Below are positions 1 through 11,916 of a DNA stretch of 64,000 nucleotides, piece by piece. The DNA comes from Prosopocoilus inquinatus (Eukaryota > Arthropoda > Insecta > Coleoptera > Lucanidae), in contig CM069876.1 in NCBI GenBank assembly GCA_036172665.1, forward strand, positions 7,440,001 to 7,504,000, written 5' to 3'. Numbering within the stretch: the stretch's first letter is position 1; each line of letters begins with the position of its first letter. The notes below the pieces were generated by a model. That model made no database searches, had not been told where the DNA came from, and saw only the letters and a list, made by a program, of their open reading frames with translations. The position numbers and the translations under genes were made by a program.

Positions 1-590
1 AACACTTGATCGCATTAGATCGAAAAAATTCGATTCATAGCTTTCTAGATTGAAAAATAAAAAAATTTTTTTTTTCCTTGTCATGGAAACCAAAATTAAC
101 AATTGATACGTATTCGGACTCGTAATGCTACGTAGATTTTAAATATGTAAAAATATGTAGGGTGTTCAATTTAAAATAAGACAGTTGATAATAACTTCCG
201 GCGGAACCGGAAGTCCTATGACGACCATCAGTATGTCGAAAAATTCCATTTTTGTTTAGTTTATCATCTCCAATTCAGGTTAATCGATTAATAAATAAAG
301 ATTCTAGAAAGGTGAGCACATGGCGCGGGACACGCGGTATATAGCTTAGATTCAAGCTTTATAAGAAGGTAATGTTAAGTTTATTTATGTTTATTGTGAG
401 AGTGTTAGGAAAATACTGAAAGTTAAAGTTTGCTTATGTATTGCTACATTATTTGCTTATTCTTTTATCAAATATTCTTCTTAATAAAATAATTAATAAT
501 AATAATAAATGAAGTGTTTGTAACTTGAAACTTTGTAGATACCGGATCCAAACCTTTTCATTGTTTATAATATAATTAATAATTATTATA
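1..590. other. AT-rich DNA with a repeat-terminus fragment
   Basis: No gene is visible. Positions 160-215 carry a sequence (TTCAATTTAAAATAAGAC followed by an ACTTCCGG...CCGGAAG hairpin) that recurs near 10.25, 11.75 and 48.6 kb, with a weaker copy near 56.8 kb. It is probably the end of a dispersed repeat. The rest is AT-rich with short ATA runs. Confidence 0.5.
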
Positions 591-1157
591 CAGGGTGCTG
601 CGTTTTGAAACGCAACATAGGCTATCCCACATTAATTTAAAAGTGTTCGAATATTGGCTTCCCTAATTATTTCACAGCAAAATTTCGTTTAGGTTTTTTA
701 AAGTACTCTGCAAGATGAATCTGTTTGTGAAGTTTGCGAATTTTTCATTCGCTCAGTTTCAAGATATTTAAAAAAGATCAGTAACGATATTCAATTTATT
801 CCAAATTATCAGGACGATCTTGATCAGTAAATGTTAAAATAAATGACTGGAGAAGCCTTTTCTATCAATCCTTTTACAAAAACGAACTAGATTTATTATT
901 TATCTGTTCAGTTTTCACTATCATCAAGGTAGTACTGATAGTTTGGTATAAATCGAGTATAGTTACAGAATCTTTTCTGAATATCTTAAAACTCTGCGTA
1001 TGAAAAATTCTCAAACTTCACAGACAGATTCACCTTGAAGAGTACTTTAAAAAACCTAAATGGAATTTTGCTGTGAAATAATTAGGGAAGCCAATATTTG
1101 AACACCTTTAAATTAAGATGGGATTTCCTATCTCGCGTTTCAAAATGCAGCACCCAG
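591..1157. mobile_element. Palindromic (foldback) non-autonomous DNA element
   Basis: The first ~185 bases (from CAGGGTGCTGCGTTTTGAAA) recur in reverse complement at the other end (to TTTCAAAATGCAGCACCCAG). The outermost bases are flanked by TA on both sides (589-590 and 1158-1159), as expected for a Tc1/mariner-type target duplication. The ~200-bp centre has no reading frame of note. Arm differences suggest an old copy. The family that mobilised it is not identifiable here. Confidence 0.7.
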
Positions 1158-1414
1158 TATAATGAATATACATATCTATCTCAAATATTGATTTAACTAA
1201 AATCAAAACTAAATGTTTATTACTGGGTTTATTGGCGAAAATCGACTGTATAAGGTGTCCAAGACGAGTAGGTATCTTTGTTATTTGTGAAGATAGAGAT
1301 TTGGTTAAATGGGCAATGTTTTGTAGTTTTACGTGCTGATTAAGATTCTGTTGAAAAACATTGAAAATTCCGAATAGTTCCGATTTTATCGCAGAAAAAC
1401 TGAAAATGAATCAA
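1158..1414. other. No feature seen
   Basis: AT-rich spacer between the palindromic element and the tail of the non-LTR element. No coding sequence, tRNA or strong repeat was seen. Confidence 0.4.
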
Positions 1415-1430
1415 TATAATAATAATAATG
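1415..1430 (-). repeat. ATT-repeat 3' tail of non-LTR element
   Basis: On the minus strand the element ends GGAAATAAAG then CATTATTATTATTATATTG, a polyadenylation-like signal followed by a short ATT microsatellite. Three other non-LTR copies in this window (31250, 47170 and about 48690) end in a similar way. Confidence 0.55.
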
Positions 1431-1640
1431 CTTTATTTCCAACAGGTAACACCCAATTACAGGAAAAATAAAAATAAATAAATAAATTTAATCGTACAAT
1501 TCGCGGCTAAGGAGAAAAGTTATAATGAAGATAACCTAGTATCTAAGTAAGACATTATACATACAATAGCAAAACTAAACTAACAATAAGTGTCTTTGCA
1601 GTGACTGACTAAAAGAAAAAGAACACTAAAAGAAAACCGG

Positions 1641-3150
1641 CTAACGCTCAAACAAACTAGTTGCTTCAGAAATTATATACTTTATAGAATCAGCATTGAT
1701 GTCACATCTATTAGAGATGCGATTGAAATAATGACATATTACTGAAATGGGGGATTTAAATAACAAATTAGTACGGCTTGAAGCAACATTGAACGTTTGA
1801 TTTTGGCGTGAATTAAGTCTGGGAATAAAGAAATTTATTCTATCAAGCAACCAAGGGCAATCACTTTTGAAGCAGATTAAGTTATATAAGAATTTTATAG
1901 CCGAACAAATACGTCTAGTATGTAAGGACGCAAGCTTAAGAATTTGAAAAATTTTCTCTGCATTGCTTCAATAAGGTGAATATATGTAGAGAAGATGGGA
2001 AACCAAACAATGGAGCAATATTCAAGTCTTGATCTTATAAGACAGAAGTATAAAGTACGTAATGTTGTTACATCCGAAAATTCTCTACAGTTGCGATAGA
2101 TAAAACCATAAGTTTTATAAGCCTTGGAAACGATATTTAAAATATGCCGTGTAAATGTTAGGTTAGCATCAAAAGTAACTCCCAAATCAGTAATACAGTC
2201 AACTCGTGTTAAGCGAATATCATTAATAGAGTAAATAAACAAATACGGAGCATGTTTTTTAGAGTAGGTAATAACGGAACATTTAGGTATGTTAAGAGGA
2301 AGAAGATTATTTTTGCACCAACGAACTATAGCATCAAGATTTTTCTGAAGAACAAGACAGTCAGAAATTGAAGTGATTTTTAAGAATATTATTATCATCA
2401 GCAAAGAGCAACTTGCAGCAAGATATAACACTATTTATGTCGTTTATAAATAGTAAGAATAATAAGAGGCCAAGATTAGACCCTTGTGGCACCCCAGAGG
2501 TTGGTGAGTATTTATTAGAGAAAAAATTTTGGTATTTGACTGTATTCCATTTGTCAATGAGACAGGATGAAAATAAGTTAATTATAAATGTTGTGAAAAA
2601 CCATAATAACGCAGCTTTTCTAATAAGATGTAGTGATCGATTTTATCGAAAGCTTTTTGAAAATCCGTATATACTACATCGACTTGACCTTTGTTGTCTA
2701 CACATTCCGAAACATACACTGGGTAAAAAAGCATAGATTCGTCGCAGTTGATCGTTTTTCCATAAAACCATGTTGATCGCTATCTATATAAAACTTTACT
2801 GAGTGATAGATGGATTTAACTAACAGACTTTCAAAAACCTTCGCAAAGTTGCAAATGATAGTGATTGGCCGGTAATTCTCGACACAGCTTTGGTTTTCCT
2901 TCTTAAAGACTGGACAAATAGAAGCTTCTTTCCAGATTGTGGGAAATACAGAGTGTTTTAAAATTAGATTATAAATTATAAGTAAGGGTTTTACAAATAT
3001 AAAAGCACAATCATTGGCTAAGAAACTAGGAATTCCATCAACACCAGCAGTAAAGCTGTTCTTTAGATTTTTTAAGGCACCCAATATATCATTTTCAGAG
3101 AATTTAGGAACATTCACTGTTGTGCTGTGAGGTATAGAATCTTAACTAAA
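1641..3150 (-). pseudogene. Non-LTR retrotransposon reverse transcriptase (jockey/CR1-like), broken
   Basis: Reading the minus strand from 3150 to 1641, a reverse transcriptase can be followed through several frames. The N-terminal part (3117-2698) has ENDILGALKNLKNSFTAGVD and NYRPITIICNFAKVFESLLV. Next come the catalytic motif A region (YTDFQKAFDKIDHYILLEKL, about 2690-2590), motif B (SGVPQGSNLGLLLF, about 2500) and FADD (about 2410). The thumb and C-terminal domain follow at 2431-1641. At least two frameshifts and stops separate the pieces, so it is inactive. No apurinic endonuclease domain is present, so the copy is 5'-truncated at about 3150, as is usual after target-primed reverse transcription. 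I infer a jockey/CR1-group element from motif style; the clade is not certain. Confidence 0.8.
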
Positions 3151-3159
3151 TAAAAAAAT

Positions 3160-3602
3160 TTTCGATATGTATATACTACGACGCTCAACTTAAATGATAC
3201 ACCTGCATGCGAACATTTAGCGTAAGGGCTAAGAAACTGTGAAATGGTATCGTTTAAGGTGATCGTCGTTGTACATACATACATGTGCTTGAAGGGTATT
3301 CTGGATGTTCGAAGAAACCAGCTGGTGCTTTATAATTTTAACGTTCTTATTACTATTTTTATTATTATTAACCAGTTTTTTGAGCACACAAGAGACCTCT
3401 ACATATTCTTGGGTTAAAAGGTACATACATACATATTTTTTTTACTTTAAACAAGTGGCCGAACAATTCGCCGAACAACTTATCAAACGAGTTAACAAAA
3501 GTTTGTTGAATGTTTAACATGCATGTACATAATTGCTTTAACAGATGAAGAGACAAATTATACAAAGGCGTTCATAATTAATGATTAAACGATAAAATTC
3601 TT
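3160..3602. other. No gene seen
   Basis: AT-rich sequence with several short overlapping reading frames on both strands that match nothing I recognise. Positions 3460-3480 hold GCCGAACAATTCGCCGAACA, reminiscent of the end of the small element at 6337-6562. Confidence 0.35.
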
Positions 3603-3850
3603 TTGTGCTGCGTGAAAACATAAACACAAAGAGAGCTCGAATCGATTTGGCAATTGCCGAGAGATGATGATTTCTTTGTCGAAAGTTTTGTAATCTGAAC
3701 AAAGCGTTCAGTATATAAAAACGATCGGAACGAAAAACGGTCGGTCAAGCTTATCTTAATAAAAAGATGAGTAATTTGAGCCGCTCGTGATCCCATTTTA
3801 TTCTTTTCAATTTTATTCTCGAAAGTTATTTCGCGAGGGTCCACTTTTTA
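3603..3850 (+). promoter_or_regulatory. TATA box with downstream AATAAA, possible solo LTR
   Basis: GTATATAAAA at 3711-3720 is followed about 45 bases later by AATAAAAAG. The arrangement and the local rise in GC resemble a compact LTR promoter and polyadenylation module. I see no second copy, no clear TG...CA ends and no target duplication, so a solo LTR is only a suggestion. Confidence 0.25.
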
Positions 3851-6186
3851 TAACGTTATAAAACTGTATAGTTTTTTTCCCCGGAAGGTCTTCTATAAAT
3901 TTGAAATTTTAACGCAATCGCGATTTCGAAAGTTAGTAGTTCCATAATTCCCCAGGAGAACTAAGGAGGGTCGGTCGTCGTCAGACTCATATCCGACCAT
4001 CTGCTAGAACATCCCCTTATATCTTCTGTCATATAATATTCACCTAGGCAGTTTCCTTACTAAATATAATCTGTTTGTATTCAAGGTGGTAGTCGCAATG
4101 AATACATGCGAGGTATGTTTACCCAAACTCCCTCTCGGTAATTATTACACTAATTCAAAATAAGGTCAAATGCTATTTGAAGGTTTATTACACTCGGTCT
4201 ATATTTAAACGAGCATAAAATCTGTTCGGCGTTAATAGCTACCAAGTAAGGCAAATTCAATAAAAACAAGTTTTTGCGCGAAAACTCGTGTCTCACATCC
4301 GACATTAAAAACCGTACAAATCGGTGTTAACTACACTCGCTATTAACTGAAGCGTGAAGTATCAATGAAAAGCAAACTGCTAAAATGCGTAAACTTTCCT
4401 TATAAGAGCTAAACAAATTTTGTTCTTTTTACGCTTAAATTTATTTGCTGTTACGCGGCTCAAGTCGGTAAGAATTGAATAACCGAAAGAATACAAAGCA
4501 ATAAATGTCACGTTTTACGATGTTTATTTTCATTGCCGATTTGGGTTTCAAAATATACACACCTCTGAATTGTTCACTGTTACTCAGATTTATGGTAAAA
4601 TATTACCGAAAATTCTGTAAAATTTCCTTATACGATCTAAACAAAGTTTGCATTTGTTAAGCCTGTTTATTCAATAAAAAAAATAACTTAAACGTGTATA
4701 GGAGTCATAATAAATATGATTCTTTACGATATTTTCGGTTACTCCCAATTTGGAACCACGGAGAAAAAAATACATATTACAACTAACTGACATCTTAAGA
4801 CACACAGTTTTGGGAAAAACATCACCGAAATAAATCAAATTAATTCTATTTCTGGAAAGTTTTTTTTTTTAATTCGAATCACCACTTTATACATACATAC
4901 AAAGTTGAACTACTGTTTTTTTTTTTTAAAAAAAAAGCGTTACAAACAAAATTTATGAATCAACCATCTTCGTTTTTAACCAATCCTAGAAGAAAACAAA
5001 AAAAAAAACTTTGTTTCTTTTAATTGAAAATTAATTTTGACCGATGTTTTTGCAGCTCCGCATTCAACTTTTTAGGTGAATTATTAATTTAATGATTTAA
5101 ATGAATTTTTAGCTTTACAGTTTGTCATGACTTAGGGCTATTGTTACATTTGAATAATTATATTCTAAATTCGTATTTTACTTTTGGTTTTACACAAAAT
5201 TCAAAACGGGTATTTTTGGTTTAAACTGATAAAACTGTTTAGTTGACATTACGCAAGTACGGTCAACGACACCGGTTTAATTACTATGGAAACTGTCTAC
5301 ATTAATTACCGACATTTGCTTTGCTTGAAGATCAAAGTCCTTTCGGTCTTTGGAATGTAGGCAAAATTAATATTTTAAATGAGGGGATTCTATGCTGATA
5401 ACTGAAATTCAAGTTATTGAACTTACTTGCAATGCTACATATCAACAGATCGTATTTCATTCAAAGCAATTAACGCGCTCGCTCATTAATTATGTTTCAA
5501 GGAGACGCTGACAATTTTGATACACTGACTTTTGATTATTAAGTCATTATTAGAGAGTGATTATTCGGACAGTTAGCCGGTTGTTGGCCTCGGATGAAGA
5601 GCCAAAGAACATTTCTGGTAAACTTTGACCGATTATATTCGGTTTTATTATTTTATGTTGTTGTATCTCTACAATTTAATACATAGTTCAGTATGCTTCC
5701 GGACTCAACATGTTGGACATTATACTAAGTGTCTCATAACGTACGGACGAGATTAAAAAGGTAGATAGAGAAGATCAAATTAATCTTTTTTTTAATAAAC
5801 TTTTAGGAAAAATCAGTAACTAAAAAGTTGCAAGAGTTTAAAGCGAAATTATAAATTAACAAGCAAAAGTTACTACGCGTAGTAGTGTGTTTTACGTTTT
5901 AATTTCGAATTTGGAGCACTTAAGAGAACCGTTTACTAATTAAAATTACCGCTTATTAATTAAAACAAAACTAGAAGACAAATCGACGTAGACATTTTGT
6001 GAACGGTGGTTTTGATAAATTTATAATTTATTTAATAAGGTTGTAATTTGTGAAATACATTTTATTAATGAAGAAGATATGGGTGTAAATTAGTCTTTTA
6101 ATAAACTCCCGTAAGTAAACAGAACACGACTTCTTCACATACGCGCTTAAACTTTTTTTGCTTCGTGACATGGCATAGACTTTAGA
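3851..6186. other. Long AT-rich stretch, nothing recognised
   Basis: More than 2 kb with no reading frame resembling a known protein, no tRNA and no clear inverted or direct repeat. Poly-A/T runs are common (for example 4861-4880 and 4915-4940). It could be intronic or intergenic host DNA or very old transposon sequence. Confidence 0.4.
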
Positions 6187-6267
6187 CCCCCCCCCCCCCC
6201 CGTGTTTGGGCGCGTTTCGTCGTGCTATAATGTGCGATGCAGGCACATTATAGCACGGTGAAACGCG
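6187..6267. repeat. 15-base C tract followed by a 57-base hairpin
   Basis: A run of 15 C residues (6187-6201) is followed by an inverted repeat with ~25-base arms (6211-6235 and 6243-6267; CGCGTTTCGTCGTGCTATAA against its complement) around a short loop. The two arms differ at very few positions. No adjoining gene explains it; it may be the remnant of a small foldback element. Confidence 0.6.
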
Positions 6268-6336
6268 ACAAACAATTTATTTTATTGTATTCTTACAACA
6301 GTAAACACTATTTTGCAACTAAAAAGCGGGTAACTT

Positions 6337-6562
6337 ATTGGGAGACATGTTGGGCAATATGCTCGGCAATATGTCGGTAAACATGTTCGCTAGTAAATGG
6401 CATGCTACACACAGAGCAATAAATTCAGACTCAAGTCTTGGCTTTTGGGTATTTTTCCAGGAGCCTGCAACTTACAAACATGTTGACGAAACCTGTCAAC
6501 ACACAAGCGGACTTGTTGCTGCGAGCCAAGTTATCGAGTATGTTGCCGAACATGTTCCCAAA
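6337..6562. mobile_element. Small inverted-repeat element (MITE-like)
   Basis: The left end (TTGGGAGACATGTTGGGCAA, then TATGCTCGG) is matched in reverse complement by the right end (CGAGTATGTTGCCGAACATG then TTCCCAAA). The left arm also contains internally repeated GGCAATATG units. A 75-codon open frame crosses the element but simply reads through these repeats and is probably not a gene. Confidence 0.5.
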
Positions 6563-7772
6563 TGAGTGGTCTGCTTTATAATGCAAGCAGAGCAAAAAAA
6601 TATTCGCAGCTCTCTGCTCTAGTATGTGTGCCGAAAATATTTATAAAGCTTTAGTACTATTTGCTGAATTTAAACCTAAAACTTTCTTGTCAGCGTACGA
6701 GTTATTTACAGGAAGAGAAGAAAACCATTTTTGCAACCCAATACTATTACTTTTTCGAGAAAAACTCAATGGAGAGATTAAAAGTTAGCTATCTCGATTC
6801 TTTCGGAATATATTGACTGAAAACGATTTTTTCCGAAAAACTATTTTTCACAATATCTCAACCATTTTACGAAATATTTTGAAAAACTATTTTATTCAAA
6901 AAATAACGCATATATCACTGTTGTCATTATCTTTGTAAAAACCCCACCAGTTTTGCGAAACACACCGTAACACTGCAATCTTAAATGGAAACCACAGTTG
7001 GCTGTGAAACCACCAATAGAAAGCCTATTTAATGAAGTTTACGAAAACATAGAGTTTGATATAATTGTTTTTACAAGTAACACAGATACTAATTATTTTT
7101 TCCACTATTAAGCCGCCTGTGCAACGTATATTTTAAAAGCATTAAATTTAAAGGGCTGTTAAATTTTGTTGCTGTGGTAACTGTCAATCATAAAACTTTA
7201 TTTTAAATTTTAAAGCAATTGCATTGCAAATTCCAATTCGTCAAAACGAATGGAAGAGTCTATTGTAAACGAGTACTCTTAAACTGAATTTTTGTGAAGA
7301 GTCACTTTAGACCAGGATCTTCTCCTGGTCTGCTTAGCTGCATCTTTCTAAAACTGCTTCTACATTTCACTTCATTTCAATATTTGGTTAATGAATTATA
7401 ACAGATGCAAAATTTAATAATTTTCGATTTTAAATATTGTTATGCACCAAAAAGGTAAATTGCCGATCAGGAAGAAACGAAAGCCAGCTATGTTACAGGA
7501 AAAAAAAACGTAAACCATAAACCAGCAATGTTACAGGAAAGAAAAACGAAAGGAGACAGGGTGGAAATGACGACGTGATAGAAGATATTAGTAATTTGTG
7601 TGTAAGGAGTGCGTGAAGCTGACTTTCTTGCACGAGTGCAAAAACGGCTTCACGCAAATGCCGCACACTGTGCTTCTCCTGCAACTTAAAATTCAGTTAT
7701 TCAAAACTTCCGCGAGTTATCAATCACAAAACCAGACAATTCGTTATTCACACAAAAAGCAAGCACAGTTAT
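6563..7772. other. No gene; short direct repeats
   Basis: Mostly AT-rich. A ~30-base unit containing ATGTTACAGGAAA and AAAACG occurs twice (about 7485 and 7525), and a GACCAGGA...TCCTGGTC mini-hairpin lies near 7310. A GC-richer hairpin (GCGTGAAGCTG...CGGCTTCACGC) lies at about 7610-7660. No protein is recognised. Confidence 0.4.
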
Positions 7773-7899
7773 GCCCGATTTCTTCACTTCCTAAAAAGTT
7801 TATCTGCCAGGTATTATCCTTGGAAACCGTTGTATCGATAACAGTTTACGAGGATACCACCTGGTAGATAAATTTATCCTTGTGTGAAGAAATCGGGCC
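7773..7899. mobile_element. Palindromic MITE, GCCCGATTTCTTCAC family, copy 1
   Basis: The ends are GCCCGATTTCTTCAC and GTGAAGAAATCGGGCC. The ~127-bp body is close to a full palindrome (AGTTTATCTGCCAGGTAT against ATACCACCTGGTAGATAA). The same sequence occurs at 33537-33662. The TIRs resemble the GGCCCGGTTTCT ends of MITEs at 49642 and 62900, which have TTA/TAA-type flanks. I infer mobilisation by a PIF/Harbinger-like transposase. Confidence 0.75.
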
Positions 7900-8561
7900 T
7901 AATTTAGTTAAATTTTGACACTTGCTGAAAAATGCAATGGTTTTTACGACAAAAATGCGTAAAATACACTCTATTTGAAATGCAATGAATTTTACGCACC
8001 GCTGTTAAAAGTAAGACATTGCGTATTGCACGGAAGTAGAAAAAAATAGTTTTTCGATGACGTTAAAAATGTGTAACCTTACATCCAAAAACCTTATGAT
8101 CACCATTTTCTCTTAACTTAATTTGCAGCGGTGAAGACTCTTTGTAAATGCAAGATCAATTCATCACAGTTGTTCGTACAAGCAAATCGAAATGATGTAT
8201 AGTGATTGAAATGAATTGAATATATTGATTTTTCGATTTGAAAAATGTGACAACCATGTCACATGACCATAAACTTAAACTTAACATATTCCTTGTACCA
8301 ACGAGTCACCAAGCACAAGTAGTAGAATGAGAAAAGAAAGTAGAAGAAATGATAACTGGAAGAAGCACAATCGTCCAGGAGTTGGTGTTATCAATGAAAA
8401 TAGAAGTATAAGCACTCAAGTAGAAATAAAGAAAGTACACAAAGTAAGCGTTATTGAATCAGATTATGAGATTACTCAACCGAGGGACCTGCACACACAG
8501 AAAAAAAAAGTTGTAGTAAAAATGGGGACTTCTTCTTGCTTTGCGCAGAAAACATAAACAT
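7900..8561. other. No recognised gene
   Basis: AT-rich. A 76-codon open frame on the plus strand (8327-8557) is rich in K, R, E and N and resembles no family I know. It ends just before the tRNA-like copy at 8562 and is probably a chance frame. Confidence 0.35.
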
Positions 8562-8649
8562 CCATAGCCTTGGTGGGATTCGAAGTCACACCGACGAGTG
8601 ACACGACTTTCAAAGTCGGCTAGGCCAACCCCTCCGCCACTCGCCTGCT
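8562..8649 (-). repeat. tRNA-Ser-like sequence, possible SINE head
   Basis: On the minus strand the sequence has an A-box-like TGGCGGAGGGG and an anticodon-arm-like GACTTTGAAAGTC (TGA in the loop, compatible with a serine tRNA). It also has a B-box-like TTCGAATCCC. Stem pairing is incomplete and no CCA-adjacent acceptor stem is clear. A diverged copy lies at 9015-9100 on the other strand. I read them as tRNA-derived repeats rather than working tRNA genes. Confidence 0.5.
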
Positions 8650-9014
8650 AAAAAAAATGAAGACAAAATCAAATTCTAGGAAATATTGATACAATTGTGG
8701 GAAATGTTCGTACAATTATAAGGCAGGAAATATCGTAAAATTTTCTACAATTGTTCTAATATTTAGTATAATTCGTATCTATTTCTATTTTTACTACAAT
8801 TGTGTTACTTTTTACTGCTAATTATTTTTTGTGTAAAGTTAAAAAAAGGTACTTAAATGAGGTAAGTTCCTTAGGTAACATAAAAGTTCCTCAGGTATGA
8901 ATTTATGTATTAAAATATTTGAGACGTTCCCCCACGTTAATAAACTTATTTTTTTTTCTATTTTGCGTTAGCAACTTCAAAGCACCCAAACGAGTGCGTT
9001 AATGGAAGATTTGG

Positions 9015-9100
9015 TCAGACAGCGGTTAGCCTAGCCAACTTTGAAAGTCGTGCCACTTGTCAACGTGGTTTCGAATATTACCAGGGCCATGAATGTGTCG
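9015..9100 (+). repeat. Second tRNA-Ser-like copy, opposite orientation
   Basis: It shares TTAGCCTAGCCAACTTTGAA and AAGTCGTGCCACTTGTCAAC with the reverse complement of 8562-8649. The B box is decayed (TTTCGAATATTACC). The two copies face away from each other across ~360 bp of AT-rich DNA, so they are either two SINE insertions or the ends of one inverted-repeat element. Confidence 0.45.
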
Positions 9101-9390
9101 TCCCGATGTAACCCAGGTTTATCAAACAAAGTAAATTGTTTGGAATGGTGATGCCATAAGACAATAATCAATGTGCAGATTATTACGCAAAGCAAGAATA
9201 AAAAGACCTAGAATAAAAAAAAATAGTTGCTTTAATGGCGTTGGTGTATTTATTTATTTAATGATGGCAGTATTAATTCCAAGCAAGAAATAAAGTTCGA
9301 AAATTGAATTTTCCGCTGCCATCTACTGCCTACTTAAATGATGTTACCAACCACAACAAAACTTCCTAACTTATAAAATATTGCCTTTTT

Positions 9391-9558
9391 TCTTTAAAAA
9401 AGACACTTACAATTGTAGTGCCCTTATCCATTAATAAACATGGTGATACATGTGCAAATGTTGTAATTCCTAAAACTTTTAATTTACTTCCTGTCGAACT
9501 GAGAAATGTGGAATCACTTTCTTCTGTCAAATGCAAGGTGAGAAACTGGTCTTTTTAA
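9391..9558 (+). pseudogene. Non-LTR reverse transcriptase, C-terminal tail fragment
   Basis: A short frame ending at 9556-9558 reads IVVPLSINKHGDTCANVVIP and then KTFNLLPVELRNVESLSSVK. The pattern of a basic stretch, FN.LP.ELR, then a final aromatic residue before the stop is typical of the extreme C-terminus of jockey/CR1-type reverse transcriptases. An A-rich stretch follows (AATAAATAAAAGTTAAAAAA, about 9610-9635). Everything upstream of the tail is missing, so this is a severely 5'-truncated insertion. It was found by frame reading, as it is too short to stand out as a gene. Confidence 0.6.
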
Positions 9559-10110
9559 GAAAATGATTATTTTTATTTTTTTGTATGGAAATATTGCTAC
9601 TTTTTGGAAAAAATAAATAAAAGTTAAAAAAAATATCTATTCTGTAAGCATTGATATCCTAAAAACATTTTGCAGCAAATATAAAAGCGAATGAAATGAA
9701 ATGCGAGGATTACAAAAGAGAAACAAAACAAGGTTAAAGAAAGAAACAGGAATGAATGACAAATAAGCTAAGTAGAGTTAGTATCAGAATGGGTATTATT
9801 ATGACGGAGAAAAGAGAACACATAAGTAAAAGTGACAAGAGACAGTAAATCGTGAGCAGGAACACCGAAGATTCGATGAACTATCTGCAGGTGATGAGAA
9901 AGATGATAATTACAAATAAGGAAGGAAAAGACCTAATAATCAAACAGTGAATAGTCACTTTCTGACGTTCGTGTATACACTGAAGTTCTAGATAAAAATA
10001 CAATAAACTGAATAAACGACATTTCTGAAATATGTCGGTTCAGACTTTATATTCAAGTTAGTTTAGAGACAACAATTCGTCATAATAGAGCTTCGTACTT
10101 ATACAGGGAG

Positions 10111-11916
10111 ATTCAGGCAACACATTCATTAAAAGTTTACGGACTGCTCCTTTGAATTTCTGTTTCACATTTTGCAGTTATGAGTTAACGATAAGATCTA
10201 TCAAAATATAATATATTCAAATTTCGGACACTTTCGCTTATACCGGAAGTTGCTGTCAATTTTCTTATTTCAAATGGAATACCCCAATTTTTAATGCATT
10301 TTTGAAATCTTCATAGAATTCTTAAAATATTTTGTGTAACATGTGATAAAAGAAAAATTAACCGTTTCCTAGATATTTTCATTTTTTAAAAATAACTCAG
10401 ACTTGCAGAACCTTGGTTATAGTACTGCGATCTTTGTGCAACAAAAACCATGATACCCATTTTTGGCCTGTAGTAGGCTACAGTAACATTCTTTCAGATC
10501 ATGTCCAGTTTTGCACTTGATTGCATACAGACTGGATGAAAAGTAACTTCTACTCGAACTAATTTCAACTGTCGAAAAGTCATGTTTTTTAAATGGAATG
10601 CCTAGTATATTTTTATACCATGTGATCAGGATTAAATGTTCTTTCTCCCTGTATTGGCATTCCCTATACCTATCTCTTATAGTTCACTCGTTATCGATGA
10701 TTTCTTTTTAACACGTAATTTTTTTTTCATTTTTTGGTATTTTTAAATTGTGGGCTATGAAAACTAGAGAAATTATAATTTTTGAAATCATCCATCCAGT
10801 AGGAATTAAAAAAAATAATTTAATCGCTACGAAGAACCAAAAAATGAATGATCAAGCACAGACATATTAAATGTATTTGATGATAAAAAAAATTGACAAT
10901 TCAAGAAGTTAATAAAAAAAGTTGTTATATCGAGGAAAATGCGGTATTACTTAGATACGGTAGAAAGTTATTACAAATAAATAATAGCCGAGGACAACTT
11001 AGAGCCAATATTATAACCAACAATTTGTGTATTATTTTTAATATTTTTGATTTATTTATTAGTTTTCATAAAATTTTGTATTGTAAGTGTAAATTTCTCC
11101 TTGTGAATGTGTAAATAGCCATACCAAGAATTCTAATACATGCGGCAAATGCAAACAAAAAGTTCAGATAATAGTTGTGTATTTAAATATTATTTGTCGG
11201 TTTTTAAAATTAAATTGAAATTACAGTCAGAAATTAACCAAAAAACCTCAGTTTGTTAAATTTTCATAGCACACTATTCAGGAATAAAACTGAAAAGTGA
11301 AAAAAATGATGTGTCAAAGAGAAAATCATGAATAAAAAGAGAAAGGTAAGAGATGGGTATAGGAAATGCTAATACAGTTCGAAAGAACATTTAATTCTGA
11401 TTCTTATGGTATAAAAAATATTGAGTGTTCTATTTAAAAAACATGACTTTTCGACAGTTGAAATCACTTCGAATAGAAATTACTTTTCAACCAGCCCGTA
11501 AACGATTTTGTGTAAAATTAGGTATGACCTGAAAGCTTAGGAGCATAGCCTATTACAGGCCAAAAATTGAAATTATGGCTTCTGTTAAACAAAGAAGGCA
11601 GCATCAAAAACAATGTATTGCAACTTTGACCTTTTTTTAATAAATGGAAATACCTCTTAAACGGCTATTTTTTCTTATATCACATGTTACAGAAAACATT
11701 CTTAGAATCTCATGATGATTTCAAAAATGCAATTAAAAATGGGGCATTCCATTTAAAATAAGAAAGCTGACAGCAACTTCCGGTACAAGTGGAAAGGCCC
11801 GAAAGTTGGAGATATTATATTTTAATAGTTCATTATCCCTAACTTATAACCGCAAAATATGAAATAGAAGTTTAAAGAGGAAGTCCGTAAACTTTTAATG
11901 AATGGGTTGCCTGAAT
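10111..11916. mobile_element. 1.8-kb foldback element with ~570-bp inverted arms
   Basis: The left arm (10111 to about 10682, starting ATTCAGGCAAC) and the right arm (about 11338 to 11916, ending GTTGCCTGAAT) are diverged reverse complements. Shared blocks include AAACATGACTTTTCGACAGT and the ATTCCATTTAAAATAAGAAA motif seen at other sites. The ~650-bp centre has a 73-codon frame (10893-11114) without recognisable similarity, so no transposase is evident. Arm divergence and indels imply an old copy. Confidence 0.7.

Noticed and set aside
2413..2736. 107-codon plus-strand frame
   Set aside because: It is antisense to the reverse transcriptase palm region of the non-LTR element on the minus strand.
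8562..8649. Functional tRNA-Ser gene
   Set aside because: Acceptor and D-arm pairing are poor and a diverged copy exists nearby, so a tRNA-derived repeat fits better.
10893..11114. 73-codon open frame in the centre of the foldback element
   Set aside because: AT-rich composition, no recognisable motif and no relation to a transposase; likely chance.
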